The translations under genes were made by a program, and so were the position numbers. 64,000 nt of DNA from Pedobacter cryotolerans (GTDB lineage Bacteria > Bacteroidota > Bacteroidia > Sphingobacteriales > Sphingobacteriaceae). The stretch lies in contig NZ_SWBO01000001.1 in the NCBI RefSeq assembly GCF_005116475.1, positions 248,001 through 312,000 on the forward strand, written 5' to 3'. Below, piece by piece: positions 27,107-35,778 of the stretch; position 1 is the stretch's first letter; each line of letters begins with the position of its first letter. The notes below the pieces were generated by a model. That model had not been told where the DNA came from, searched no databases, and was given only the letters and a program-made list of their open reading frames with translations.

Positions 27107-27113
27107 ATTTTTG
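27106..27113 (+). promoter_or_regulatory. Putative -7 promoter element of the ABC exporter gene
   Basis: TATTTTTG matches TAnnTTTG. It overlaps the tail of the frr terminator and lies about 35 to 75 bases before the two candidate start codons. Confidence 0.5.
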
Positions 27114-27186
27114 CACCCCAAAACAAACCGAGAGTGCGAGTTCATTAATGCAATTTATAAAACTCAAACCCATTAATAAACAACAC

Positions 27187-28935
27187 ATGAAATTACTGCT
27201 CAACTATTTAAAAGATTACAAGTGGATTGTAGTGCTTGCATTGGTACTTGCATCTTTTAACATTGGTTTCTCACTAATGGATCCATATTTTACCGGACAA
27301 ATATTAGATAAATATATCAACAGACATACTGAATTAAGCAGGGAGGAATATATCTGGGGTGTTTTAGGTTTGGTTGGCTTAGCTGTTGGTGCGGCAATGG
27401 TATCAAGAATCGCCAAAAACTTACAAGATTATTTTACCAGCATTATTGTACAAAAAGTTGGTGCCAAAATGTACGCTGATGGTTTAAAGCATTCACTAGA
27501 ATTGCCTTATCAGGTATTTGAAGATCAACGAAGTGGAGAAACCTTAGGTATTTTACAAAAAGTAAGAACTGATAGTGAGAAATTTATCACCTCGTTTATT
27601 AGTATATTATTTGTAAGCTTAATTGGATTAATCTTCGTAATCGTTTATTCACTAAGCGTAAGCTACAAGGTTTCGTTAATTTATGCAGCTTCTATTCCAA
27701 TTATTAGTTTTTTAAGCTGGTTTTTGAGCAGAAAAATTAAAACCATCCAACGTTCTATTATTGCAGAAACAACAGCTTTGGCAGGTTCTACTACCGAGTC
27801 ATTACGTAATATCGAATTGGTGAAAAGTTTAGGATTGGCTAGTCAAGAGATTGACCGTTTAAACAAAACTACCTACAAAATTTTAGGTTTAGAGCTACGT
27901 AAAGTAAAATATGTACGTAGCATGAGTTTTGTACAAGGCACAACGGTAAATTTGGTTCGTAGTACCATGGTAGTGGTTTTATTGATGCTAATATTTGATA
28001 AAGCAATTACACCAGGTCAATATTTTTCTTTCTTGTTTTACTCGTTTTTCTTATTTGGTCCGCTACAAGAATTGGGCAATGTAATTTTAGCTTGGCGTGA
28101 GGCCGAGGTTTCGTTGGGTAATTTTAAAAAGATTTTAAATACACCAATTGATGTTAAACCAGCTAATCCTGCTAAGATAGAAAAGGTAGAAACTTTAGCT
28201 TTTGAAAACGTAAGTTTTAAACATTTGTCTGGCAAACACAATGCTTTAAACGGAGTTAGTTTTGCTGTAAATAATGGGGAAACTATTGCTTTTGTTGGTC
28301 CATCTGGTTCTGGTAAAACAACTTTAGTTAAACTCTTAGTGGGTTTATACCAACCTGTAGAAGGAGAAGTTTTTTACAACAAAATTTCTGGCAAAAAGAT
28401 AGATTTAGATCAGCTCCGAGAAAAAATTGGCTTTGTAACGCAAGATACGCAGCTTTTCTCAGGTACGATACGAGAAAATTTACAATTTGTAAAACCAAAT
28501 GCAAGCGACGAGCAAATTATGAAAGTGTTGCATCAGGCGGCTTGCCATAATTTGTTGGCAAGAGCTGATAAAGGTTTAGATACCGTAATTGGTGAAGGTG
28601 GCGTTAAAGTTTCGGGCGGCGAAAAACAACGTTTATCCATTGCTAGAGCCTTATTGCGTAATCCTGATATTTTGGTGTTTGATGAGGCAACCTCTTCATT
28701 AGATTCCTTAACCGAAGAAGAAATTACCGCAACTATTCGTGATGTTTCTGTTTTAACCAGTCATATTACCATTTTAATTGCTCACCGTTTATCAACCATT
28801 CGCCATGCAGATCGAATTTTTGTATTGGAGAAAGGAAACATCATTGAGCAAGGTAAACACGCAGATTTATTGACCGAAAAAGGTTTGTATTACGCCATGT
28901 GGAGACAGCAGGTTGGGGAACGTTTAGATAGTTAG
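27187..28935 (+). CDS. ABC exporter, fused permease and ATPase
   Basis: A half-transporter of about 582 residues. An N-terminal six-helix type IV exporter domain is followed by an ATPase with Walker A GPSGSGKTT, Q-loop GFVTQDTQLF, signature VSGGEKQRL, Walker B ILVFDEATSSLD and the switch AHRLST. It should dimerise in the inner membrane. I prefer the start at 27187 (MKLLLNYLKDYKW); an ATG at 27148 would add 13 residues without clear family support. Substrate (lipid, drug or peptide) cannot be told. It follows frr with its own putative promoter. Confidence 0.9.
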   Translation: MKLLLNYLKDYKWIVVLALVLASFNIGFSLMDPYFTGQILDKYINRHTELSREEYIWGVLGLVGLAVGAAMVSRIAKNLQDYFTSIIVQKVGAKMYADGLKHSLELPYQVFEDQRSGETLGILQKVRTDSEKFITSFISILFVSLIGLIFVIVYSLSVSYKVSLIYAASIPIISFLSWFLSRKIKTIQRSIIAETTALAGSTTESLRNIELVKSLGLASQEIDRLNKTTYKILGLELRKVKYVRSMSFVQGTTVNLVRSTMVVVLLMLIFDKAITPGQYFSFLFYSFFLFGPLQELGNVILAWREAEVSLGNFKKILNTPIDVKPANPAKIEKVETLAFENVSFKHLSGKHNALNGVSFAVNNGETIAFVGPSGSGKTTLVKLLVGLYQPVEGEVFYNKISGKKIDLDQLREKIGFVTQDTQLFSGTIRENLQFVKPNASDEQIMKVLHQAACHNLLARADKGLDTVIGEGGVKVSGGEKQRLSIARALLRNPDILVFDEATSSLDSLTEEEITATIRDVSVLTSHITILIAHRLSTIRHADRIFVLEKGNIIEQGKHADLLTEKGLYYAMWRQQVGERLDS

Positions 28936-29446
28936 GCAAAATTTGTCATTCTGAACATAGTGAAGAATCTCTATCCCTAATTCCAATATTAAATTCCTTG
29001 CTCAAAATCTTTACAGGCTGTTCCTCGGAGTCGCAATGTTTTCAGTCGTTTCGTTGTACCCAGCTTGACTGGGTATCGTAATGCTTAAATCTATTGAAAA
29101 ACAATGTCAGTTTTTCATCGGCAATTGTAGTCCCGCCAATGCTATCATATTTTTGTGCTTCGACAAGCTCAGCATGACAAAAATATTAAAGCTAAATCGG
29201 AGCCTGTCTGCCTTTGGCTGATTTAATTAACAAAGTTGGTGGTTCTTGGCAAATTGCAGCCCCTAATAGTAGCAAAAAACTTGCAATTTAAACCGGATTG
29301 AAATGGCATCCTGTGAGCTGTCATCCTGAGCGTAGTCGAAGGAAGCGAACAGATACAATGGAAAGCCGGACTAACTTTAATAGCTACAGAATTATTGCTT
29401 TTCAAAAATTTTAAAACTATTTCTATAACAAATCTATTTATTAGAT
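28936..29446. repeat. Repeat-filled intergenic stretch
   Basis: No gene. It contains an attctgaacatagtgaaga unit near 28948, the hairpin acccagcttgactgggt near 29057, gcttcgacaagctcagca near 29157 and tcatcctgagcgtagtcgaa near 29321 in the opposite direction. The segment gccggactaacttta and following (about 29363-29380) resembles 40860-40875. The minus-strand frame 29223-29405 is repeat-encoded noise. Confidence 0.6.
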
Positions 29447-29689
29447 ATGCTTTTAGAATTTTTAAACATGGGTGGTGCAGAAATTGGGTTAATTTTAGCG
29501 ATTGTAGCTGTGCCCTTTCTGTTAATTATTTACTGTATTGTAGATATTTTACGATCAGAATTTAAAACAGGCTTAATGAAATTTGTTTTCTTGGCTTTGG
29601 TTTTATTTGCTCCTTTTGTTGGTAGCATTATTTACTTAGTGATTAGAAAAGACTATTTAAAGGCAAATAGTAATACCCCAATGATTTAA
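29447..29689 (+). CDS. Small PLDc_N-type membrane protein
   Basis: An 80-residue protein with two membrane helices (about 12-33 and 43-64) joined by a short loop, ending VIRKDYLKA. The pattern fits the phospholipase D-nuclease N-terminal (PLDc_N) family, which occurs as a stand-alone membrane protein in many Bacteroidota. No catalytic HKD motif is present, so no lipase activity is implied. Its last four bases overlap the end of the convergent MFS gene. Confidence 0.65.
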   Translation: MLLEFLNMGGAEIGLILAIVAVPFLLIIYCIVDILRSEFKTGLMKFVFLALVLFAPFVGSIIYLVIRKDYLKANSNTPMI

Positions 29690-30972
29690 ATTTGATCTTC
29701 AATTTTATCGGCTGGCTTAATATCATTTAAGGTAAGTGGCAATAAATTTTTAGTTTTCATGTAAGTAACGAAAGCAATAATTAGGGTCATGCTACCGCCA
29801 AAAACTACAGCCGGAACCGTACGCATTAACTTTGCTGTTAAACCAGATTCGAAAGCGCCAATTTCATTTGATGAGCCAATAAACATACTATTTACCGCTG
29901 ATACTCGTCCACGCATTTGGTCTGGTGTAAGCAATTGCATAATGGTAGAACGGATGATAACGCTTACACTATCAAAAGCGCCTTCGCAGAATAAAAAGAA
30001 TAGCGTAAGGTAAAAACTAGTTGATAAGCCATAACAAATGATGCTTACACCAAAGCCTGTTACAGCAATTAACAAATTACGCCAAGGTTTATTCATCGGT
30101 GGGTATTTAGTCATAACCAACATAGTTAAAACCGAACCAACAGAAACTGCAGCTCGCATATAACCTGCACCTTCGGATCCTACATGCAAAATTTCTATCG
30201 CTATAATAGGTAAAAGCGCAACTGCTCCGCCAAAAAACACCGAAAACAAATCTAAACTAATGGCTCCCAACATCATTTTACTTTTAAAAACAAATTGAAC
30301 ACCTTCGGTTAAGCTTTTTAAAATACTTTCTTTAGGGATAAATGTTGGTGGGTGCGCTTTTAAAAATAGAATGCAGATTAAAGCAACAAAAATAAAACTG
30401 GTAATAACCAAATATGAGTTGGTTATGCCAAAATGAGCATATACTAAACCGCCTGTTGCTGGACCTAAAATTGAAGCCAATTGCCAGCTAGAACTACCCC
30501 AAGTTGCCCCGTTTGGATATAATTTTTTTGGTAAAATTTGCCCCATTAAAGAAAAGGTTGTTGGTCCGAAAAAGCCTCTAGCTAAGCCGATGCAAAAAAT
30601 CATGCTGTATAAAATGGGCAGAATTGTATCTTTTTGCAGCCCCATCTGCTTATTGGTAAAGGTTAACATTACCAGAGAACAAATTAAAACAGCAGCGAAA
30701 ATTTTAATCAGTAATCCTTTTTTTTCTGTTTTATCTGCCACATAGCCTCCATAAAGTGAAATTGATATAGATGGAATGGCTTCGCATAAACCAATAAAAG
30801 CCAGTGCTAATGGATCTCTTGTTAAATCGTAAATGTACAAGCCTAAAACAATGGCTTGCATTTGGTAAGCAAAAGTGAAAAAGAAACGCATGCCAATGTA
30901 TGAGCGAAATTCTCTAAACCTGAGGGCAGCAAATGGGTCTTTTTTTTCGGCTAAAACAGATTGTTCTTCCAA
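29686..30972 (-). CDS. MFS transporter
   Basis: A 428-residue inner-membrane carrier with about 12 predicted helices and the MFS loop 2-3 motif GGYVADKTEKKG, which fits the conserved GxxxDRxGRR pattern loosely. The second half carries another loop motif near DQMRGRVSAVNSMF, typical of the enterobactin-exporter (EntS/MFS_3) branch. Export rather than uptake is therefore more likely, but the substrate is unknown. It is upstream of the truncated haemoglobin gene's 3' side and transcribed separately. Confidence 0.88.
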   Translation of the reverse strand: MEEQSVLAEKKDPFAALRFREFRSYIGMRFFFTFAYQMQAIVLGLYIYDLTRDPLALAFIGLCEAIPSISISLYGGYVADKTEKKGLLIKIFAAVLICSLVMLTFTNKQMGLQKDTILPILYSMIFCIGLARGFFGPTTFSLMGQILPKKLYPNGATWGSSSWQLASILGPATGGLVYAHFGITNSYLVITSFIFVALICILFLKAHPPTFIPKESILKSLTEGVQFVFKSKMMLGAISLDLFSVFFGGAVALLPIIAIEILHVGSEGAGYMRAAVSVGSVLTMLVMTKYPPMNKPWRNLLIAVTGFGVSIICYGLSTSFYLTLFFLFCEGAFDSVSVIIRSTIMQLLTPDQMRGRVSAVNSMFIGSSNEIGAFESGLTAKLMRTVPAVVFGGSMTLIIAFVTYMKTKNLLPLTLNDIKPADKIEDQI

Positions 30973-31073
30973 TGGAAAATAATTTCTGCTAAAATAAGGT
31001 TTAGTAGCTTAATTATTTAACAGAAAATAACAGGAAAGTATAACAAAGGGAAAAATTACAAGATTTTAACCAA

Positions 31074-31472
31074 TTAAATTAATGGTTGAGCAGGGTTGTT
31101 CTTGTAATAATCTAATTTATATTGAAACATTTCGCTCATTCTTACTGCACGCCATTTGGCTTCTGAAGCTTTTTCGCCTGTAAAATGTTCATCTACGGTT
31201 TCATTGAATAAGCTAATCCATGTGTCAAAATGTTCTTTTTGTATGGGAAGTTTAGCATGTTTCAAAAACGGACTGCCGCTGTATGCTTGCACATCTAACA
31301 ATAAAGTTTGCCAAAAGCCATACATTTTCTCTAAATGGGCAGGCCAGTTTTCTTTAATAACGCCATTAAAAATGGGAGATAAAAGTTCATTGTCTCTAAT
31401 TTTTCCGTAAAAATCATCTACTAATAACTTAACATCATCAATGTTTAAGATATCCGTACTTGCGTTATCCAT
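31074..31472 (-). CDS. Group III truncated haemoglobin
   Basis: A 132-residue haem protein of the trHbIII type. The family pattern is present: ESILSPIF-like start region (NELLSPIFNGVI), FWQTLLL, the HAKLPIQKEHFDTWISLF segment that contains the proximal His, and KWRAVRM near the end. It binds haem and small gases such as O2 or NO in the cytosol. Its physiological partner is not known. It stands alone, with a hydrolase remnant immediately upstream on the same strand. Confidence 0.9.
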   Translation of the reverse strand: MDNASTDILNIDDVKLLVDDFYGKIRDNELLSPIFNGVIKENWPAHLEKMYGFWQTLLLDVQAYSGSPFLKHAKLPIQKEHFDTWISLFNETVDEHFTGEKASEAKWRAVRMSEMFQYKLDYYKNNPAQPLI

Positions 31473-31478
31473 GTTTTA

Positions 31479-31577
31479 TTATTTGATATGCTCAAATATA
31501 AGCTGTTCAATTTCTTTGAATCTGTTCACAATCATAAAATGACCTGATTTTGGTAATTTAATATGCTCATTGTCATA
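31479..31577 (-). pseudogene. C-terminal remnant of an alpha/beta hydrolase gene
   Basis: Read on the minus strand, 32 codons end at TAA (31481-31479) and spell NEHIKLPKSGHFMIVNRF followed by KEIEQLIFEHIK. LPKSGHF is the region around the catalytic His of alpha/beta hydrolases. The upstream part of the gene is missing, because the reading runs directly into a repeat unit at 31576-31652. This is a gene fragment cut at a repeat, just upstream of the haemoglobin gene. Confidence 0.65.
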
Positions 31578-31652
31578 CAGAGCGCAGCGAAGTATCCCTA
31601 TTAGAGATTCCTTCCCGAGAAATCGGGACAGGCTGTGCCTCGGAATGATAAA
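31576..31652. repeat. Short interspersed repeat at the hydrolase breakpoint
   Basis: The unit opens gtcatacagagcgcagcgaag and closes ggacaggctgtgcctcgga, with tcccgagaaatcggga as an inner hairpin. The closing segment recurs in reverse near 5260-5280 (gaggcacagcctgtcgcga). No coding content. Confidence 0.65.
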
Positions 31653-31661
31653 GTTTGAGAA

Positions 31662-32294
31662 CTAATTTACTTCCCTGTAAAAATCTACATAAGCCTCATA
31701 CATATTTTCGGCCTGGTTTATTGCTGATGATGCAGCAATACCAAAAACTCCAGTTGTCATTAATGTTGGCACATCTGCTAGAGTAACTCCGCCAACCGCT
31801 AAAATTGGTAAATCTATATTAGCTGATTTTAGTTTTTTTACAGCGTTGGCATATTCATCTATGCTAACCAAAGGATTATCGTTTGGCTTAGTAGAGGTTG
31901 TATTAAATGGCCCAAAACCAGCATAATCTGCACCTTCATTTGCCAATTTTATCAATTGCTCAACCGTATTTGCAGAGCCACCTAAAGTAAATTCTTCTCC
32001 AACTTGTTTACGCAGGGCGATGAAATCTGCATCCATATCTTCAATATGAAAACCTTGAATATCGGCTTTGCCTTTTAAATGGATGTGGTTGGTTACAATT
32101 AAAGTTGCTCCCCAATCATCGCATATTTCTGCAATAAGATTGATGTCCGCTAAAAGTTCATCATCAGCTTTGCTTAAACAACGATATTGGATCCATTTTG
32201 CACCAGCTTCACAGGCTACTTGCACTTGTTCAATGTGTGAACTTTGTGCAAGATCATGCGTGATGAAATGTAATTTTTCGATGTATTTTTTCAT
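31662..32294 (-). CDS. thiE: Thiamine phosphate synthase family protein (ThiE), divergent active site
   Basis: A 210-residue TIM-barrel protein. Recognisable ThiE landmarks are GAKWIQYRCL, GSANTVEQ, YAGFGPFNTTSTKPN and PILAVGGV. Two usual landmarks are changed. The ND of the Mg site is TN in TLIVTNHIH, and the (V/I)HLGQ(E)D motif is FHIEDMD, with only the Asp kept. The Lys of the IQxREK motif is also absent. The gene lies downstream of the riboswitch-controlled TonB receptor on the same strand, with a 155-base spacer filled by a repeat. Such copies are normally annotated as ThiE in this group, but catalytic activity is less certain than the fold. Confidence 0.8.
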   Translation of the reverse strand: MKKYIEKLHFITHDLAQSSHIEQVQVACEAGAKWIQYRCLSKADDELLADINLIAEICDDWGATLIVTNHIHLKGKADIQGFHIEDMDADFIALRKQVGEEFTLGGSANTVEQLIKLANEGADYAGFGPFNTTSTKPNDNPLVSIDEYANAVKKLKSANIDLPILAVGGVTLADVPTLMTTGVFGIAASSAINQAENMYEAYVDFYREVN

Positions 32295-32305
32295 GATATA
32301 TTTTA

Positions 32306-32418
32306 CGTCATTTCGAACGAGCTTTCCGCGAGGAGAAATCTGTAATAGTCTACACTTTTTTTGTTCTAGCAGTGCAAATCTGTAGATATCTCCTCGCTTC
32401 GCTGCGCTCGATATGACG
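32306..32418. repeat. 113-base inverted repeat between the receptor gene and thiE
   Basis: cgtcatttcgaacgagc (from 32306) and gctgcgctcgatatgacg (to 32418) pair, as do cgaggagaaatctgta and tagatatctcctcg further in. It is an imperfect MITE-like element without coding content, sitting in the transcript between the two genes. Confidence 0.7.
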
Positions 32419-32423
32419 ATGTA

Positions 32424-32451
32424 AAAAGCCCCCTTTAGGGGGTTGGGGGTT
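32424..32451. repeat. Single arm of the C/G-run repeat
   Basis: aaaagccccctttaggggg with the following ttgggggtt matches the second arm of the 19113-19198 element. It contains a small hairpin and touches the stop codon of the TonB receptor gene. Confidence 0.55.
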
Positions 32452-34831
32452 AAAACTTAAGGCTTAAATTTAACAAAAAGTTTCGGGTTGCTTGTGGGTA
32501 ATAATAATTGCCACGTTCTAAAGCTCCGCCAAAAAGATAGCTGTAAGAACCACCGTTGTTTTCATACAATTCGTTAAATACATTATTCACCATAAACGTT
32601 AATCCGATATTTTTTACGCCAGCAAATGTGGTGTTGTAGCTTAGGCGAATATCATTTACAAAAAAGCTTGATAAGGTTCTATTACCGGCAGATGTATTAT
32701 CTAAATTTTGTTTGCCCACATATTTACTTACAAAAGCAATTTGTCCGTTTTTAATCACATTATAGCCTATCTCACTAGATGCAATTACCGAGGGAGAGAA
32801 AGAAATATTGGTATTTTGATACGTGTTAATTACAACTGGATTTATTGCAGTAGGGTCTTCATCGTAAATAAATTCTGTGAACTCTTTAATTTTATTTGTA
32901 CTAAATGTAGCTGTTCCAGCCCAATAAAAATCTTTAGATATTTGCCATCTACCATCAAATTCTAAACCTAAACGATAGCTATCTGGTACATTTTGTCTGG
33001 TTTGTCCGCCAACTTCATTTAGCTCACCAGTGTTAATCAATTGATTTTTATACAGCATTGCATAACCATTAACCCCCAAAGATAGGTTGCTAAATTGGGT
33101 TCTGTAACCTGCTTCAAAATTGGTTAAATTTTCATGCAATGGTCTGCTATTGATATTCGAATCGGTAAAATCTCTTCTGTTTGGCTCTTTGTTACCAACC
33201 GCAACAGATGCATAAACATTGCTTTTTGCATTAAAATTATAAGTCAAACCTGCTTTCGGATTGAAGAAATTTAAACTAGCATTTTGCTGTGCCGGAGTAC
33301 CCGATGGATCGATACCAAAATAGGAATAATAAACACTACGGTATTGCAAATCGGCAAAGAAATTAAATTTATCTAATTGGTAATTGGCTCTACCAAAAAT
33401 GTTAAAATCTGTTTTAAAAGCATCATTGTCATTGTATCGGTGTCTAATTGATCCACTTCCATCATAATTTGCAAATTGTGCCCAAATTACTTCATCAAAA
33501 TGTTTACCATCATACTCATTGTATGCGCCACCCAAAATAAAGTTTAAATTGCTTTTTGGCGTATAGTTCAATGAATAGGTTACCCCATAAAAATCGTTAT
33601 CTAACCATAATCTTCTCACTAAATCAGAATTTGTGATTGTAGCTCCGCCAATATTCACCGCTGGGATATTGTAATCATCTAATACCTGATTTTCTCTAAA
33701 CTCTTCGTAATAACCTCTGCCGTAAGTGTAATGTAAAGCAGCATTTGCTGTTAATTGACTACCTAATGTTCTGGTATAAAATAACTGGTAATGATCTTGT
33801 TGATAATTGTCCGTTTGGTTATCGTAAGTGAAGTCGTTGTGTCTTCTATCTGTTAACAATTTTGCTTCAGAAATTCCATTCCAAGCTTGATAAGTTTTTT
33901 CTGTTCCGCTAAATACGTTGGCACGAAGGATATCTTTTTCGCCATAATAAGCACCTGAAACAAAAAACGATTTTAAATTAGCAGAAGCCCGATCTACATA
34001 GCCATCAGATTTTATTCTAGATAAACGCCCATCAAAACTGAATTTGTTATTAATTAATCCTGTACCTACATTTACGGTATTTTTCCAAGTTTCGAAAGAA
34101 CCATACGTATTGTTTAGCTCGGCATAGGCCGAATCTCTTCTGGTAGTTGTTTGTATATTTAAACTTGCACCAAAAGCACCTGCACCATTGGTAGATGTAC
34201 CTACTCCACGTTGAATTTGAATGTTATCTACTGATGAGGCTAAGTCTGGTAGATTAATGAAAAAACTTCCTTGACTTTCGGCATCATTTAATGGGATACC
34301 ATTTACAGTTACATTTATTCTTGTGGCATCGCTACCTCTAATTCTTATGCCAGTATAACCAATTCCTGTTCCTGCATCAGAGCTTACTACAACAGATGGC
34401 GTTTGGTTTAGCAAGTAAGGTAAATCTTGACCAAGATTATTTTTCTCGATTGCCGCTTTATCTAAATTTTTAAATGTTGTGGCCGAGTTTTTACTTGCTC
34501 TTGTTGCACTAACCACAACTTCATCTCCAATAAAAATTTGTTGCGCTAAGCTAAAATTAAGTGCTGTGTTTGAGCTTAGGTTAATTGTTTTTTCTTCAGT
34601 TCGGTACCCTAAAAAACTAACCATGAAAGTGTATCTGCCTGATGGCAAACTTAAAGTGTAATCGCCATTGGTATTTGAGTTAACAGCCGTAACATTGTTT
34701 TTTAACCTGATGGTTGCACCTGCTAAAGGTTTTTGATTGTTGTCGGTTACTTTACCGTTAACCGTAATTTGAGCCATAGCCACACAAGGCAATAGCATGG
34801 CAAATAATGCCAAGATTTTAAAATTTTTCAA
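32450..34831 (-). CDS. TonB-dependent outer-membrane receptor, probable thiamine uptake
   Basis: A 793-residue receptor. It has a signal peptide (residues 1-20), an N-terminal CarboxypepD_reg-like domain (about 23-98: GKVTDNNQKPLAGATIRLKN), a plug domain (about 115-230, with IRGSDATRINVTVNGIPLND), and a 22-strand barrel ending in LNLSLKF. It takes up a large or scarce ligand using TonB energy. The TPP riboswitch in its leader points to thiamine or a derivative, as in the OMR1-type receptors known in Bacteroidota. It is followed by thiE. The ligand is inferred from regulation, not from the barrel sequence. Confidence 0.9.
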   Translation of the reverse strand: MKNFKILALFAMLLPCVAMAQITVNGKVTDNNQKPLAGATIRLKNNVTAVNSNTNGDYTLSLPSGRYTFMVSFLGYRTEEKTINLSSNTALNFSLAQQIFIGDEVVVSATRASKNSATTFKNLDKAAIEKNNLGQDLPYLLNQTPSVVVSSDAGTGIGYTGIRIRGSDATRINVTVNGIPLNDAESQGSFFINLPDLASSVDNIQIQRGVGTSTNGAGAFGASLNIQTTTRRDSAYAELNNTYGSFETWKNTVNVGTGLINNKFSFDGRLSRIKSDGYVDRASANLKSFFVSGAYYGEKDILRANVFSGTEKTYQAWNGISEAKLLTDRRHNDFTYDNQTDNYQQDHYQLFYTRTLGSQLTANAALHYTYGRGYYEEFRENQVLDDYNIPAVNIGGATITNSDLVRRLWLDNDFYGVTYSLNYTPKSNLNFILGGAYNEYDGKHFDEVIWAQFANYDGSGSIRHRYNDNDAFKTDFNIFGRANYQLDKFNFFADLQYRSVYYSYFGIDPSGTPAQQNASLNFFNPKAGLTYNFNAKSNVYASVAVGNKEPNRRDFTDSNINSRPLHENLTNFEAGYRTQFSNLSLGVNGYAMLYKNQLINTGELNEVGGQTRQNVPDSYRLGLEFDGRWQISKDFYWAGTATFSTNKIKEFTEFIYDEDPTAINPVVINTYQNTNISFSPSVIASSEIGYNVIKNGQIAFVSKYVGKQNLDNTSAGNRTLSSFFVNDIRLSYNTTFAGVKNIGLTFMVNNVFNELYENNGGSYSYLFGGALERGNYYYPQATRNFLLNLSLKF

Positions 34832-34899
34832 TTTGTAATTTTGTTTTAGTTAAACCTGCCAAGAGTAGGGGTACTCCCAGCCTTAGTTAAACTCCATAA

Positions 34900-35074
34900 A
34901 CCATCCCTACGCCAGCATTACCTGGATCAGGTGCATTTAAAGTTAGGGTTTAGCTGTTAGTGTTTAGGGTTAGCGTATCGCTACCTTCAACCTTATAAGC
35001 TTTTACCTTCAACCTTAAAATGGGTATGTTCTCAGCCTTTATTTGTGTTTTTTACAAAACAAGGCACCCCTTAT
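34900..35074 (-). promoter_or_regulatory. TPP riboswitch
   Basis: On the minus strand the THI-box segments occur in order: AAGGGGTGCC (35072-35063), AAGGCTGAGAACATACCC, ACCTGATCCAGG, then TAATGCTGGCGTAGGGA ending near 34904. These form the P2/P4 stems and both halves of the TPP pocket. About 90 bases lie between the CTGAGA side and ACCTGATC, forming an enlarged P3 arm that contains two copies of aaggttgaaggta. The TonB receptor start codon is about 70 bases downstream. A gagtaggggtactc hairpin in between may be the expression platform. Confidence 0.93.
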
Positions 35075-35149
35075 TGATGGGGCAAATGTAAAACAAAATG
35101 ATTGAGAATACGAAATTGATTGTAAAATTAGTTACTTGTTCTTTTTTTT

Positions 35150-35225
35150 GGGCGTTTTTACACGCTGTCCGCTGTATCCCCGATGAAAAATCGGGGGATG
35201 CCGCTTCCATCGTTAACGCTAGCAA
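35150..35225. repeat. Hairpin repeat after the NadR-like gene
   Basis: tccccgat and atcgggg form a strong stem around gaaaa (about 35177-35197), flanked by gctgtccgctgta and gccgcttcc pieces typical of short interspersed repeats. It may also end the pnuC-kinase transcript. The minus-strand frame across it (35052-35333) is not considered a gene. Confidence 0.5.
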
Positions 35226-35256
35226 ATCATCAAAAAATGGCGCCTTAATTTTCCCG

Positions 35257-35778
35257 CTACAAGAATTCATCAATTGCTTTAATCGCATTTTGCAACCTAG
35301 TTTCAATACCGCCAATAACAACATAATTTGCATTAAGAGCGCTCAGTTCATTATGCCAAACTTGCATAAAATGTTCTCGCTTATGCGGAAAATCTCTTAG
35401 TGGATCATCCTGCCAAGGCAAATCAATGTCTAACAAAATATAAAAATCATACGGACGATTTTTTAATCCATCTAAAACAATTTGAGGCGTTTCTCCAAAA
35501 AATTCATCACTCCAAATTTTTACCGTTGCAAAAGTGGTATCGCAAATAATAAAATCGGTTTCGGCAGTAGCCAAAATAGATTCTTCTAAAGCAACCTGAC
35601 CATGAAACATATTAATTTCATCCTGCAAAGTGCAATCCGCTGGTAAAGCTTCGCAATAATAGCGGGCATATTCTGGTACCCAAGGCACATTATAATGTTT
35701 AGCCAAAGCAATAGACATGGTAGATTTGCCCGTGCTTTCTGGGCCAACGATCGCTATTTTTTTAATTTTTTTGTTCAC
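35257..35778 (-). CDS. NadR-like ATPase, probable ribosylnicotinamide kinase
   Basis: A 173-residue protein made of one P-loop domain of the NadR C-terminal (AAA_28) type: Walker A GPESTGKST at residues 12-20, then VPEYARYYCEA and FIICDTTFATVKIW, and the DIDLPWQDDPLRD segment of nicotinamide riboside kinases. It should phosphorylate nicotinamide riboside to NMN in the cytosol. Its start lies inside the 3' end of pnuC (17-base overlap). This translational coupling supports transport and trapping of one substrate. The DNA-binding and adenylyltransferase domains of full-length NadR are absent. Confidence 0.88.
   Translation of the reverse strand: MNKKIKKIAIVGPESTGKSTMSIALAKHYNVPWVPEYARYYCEALPADCTLQDEINMFHGQVALEESILATAETDFIICDTTFATVKIWSDEFFGETPQIVLDGLKNRPYDFYILLDIDLPWQDDPLRDFPHKREHFMQVWHNELSALNANYVVIGGIETRLQNAIKAIDEFL

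Noticed and set aside
29223-29405. 60-codon minus-strand frame
   Set aside because: It spans a repeat unit found in several gaps and has no coding signs.
35052-35333. 93-codon minus-strand frame overlapping the NadR-like gene end
   Set aside because: It runs across a hairpin repeat and into the TPP riboswitch. The translated product has no family and overlaps functional RNA.
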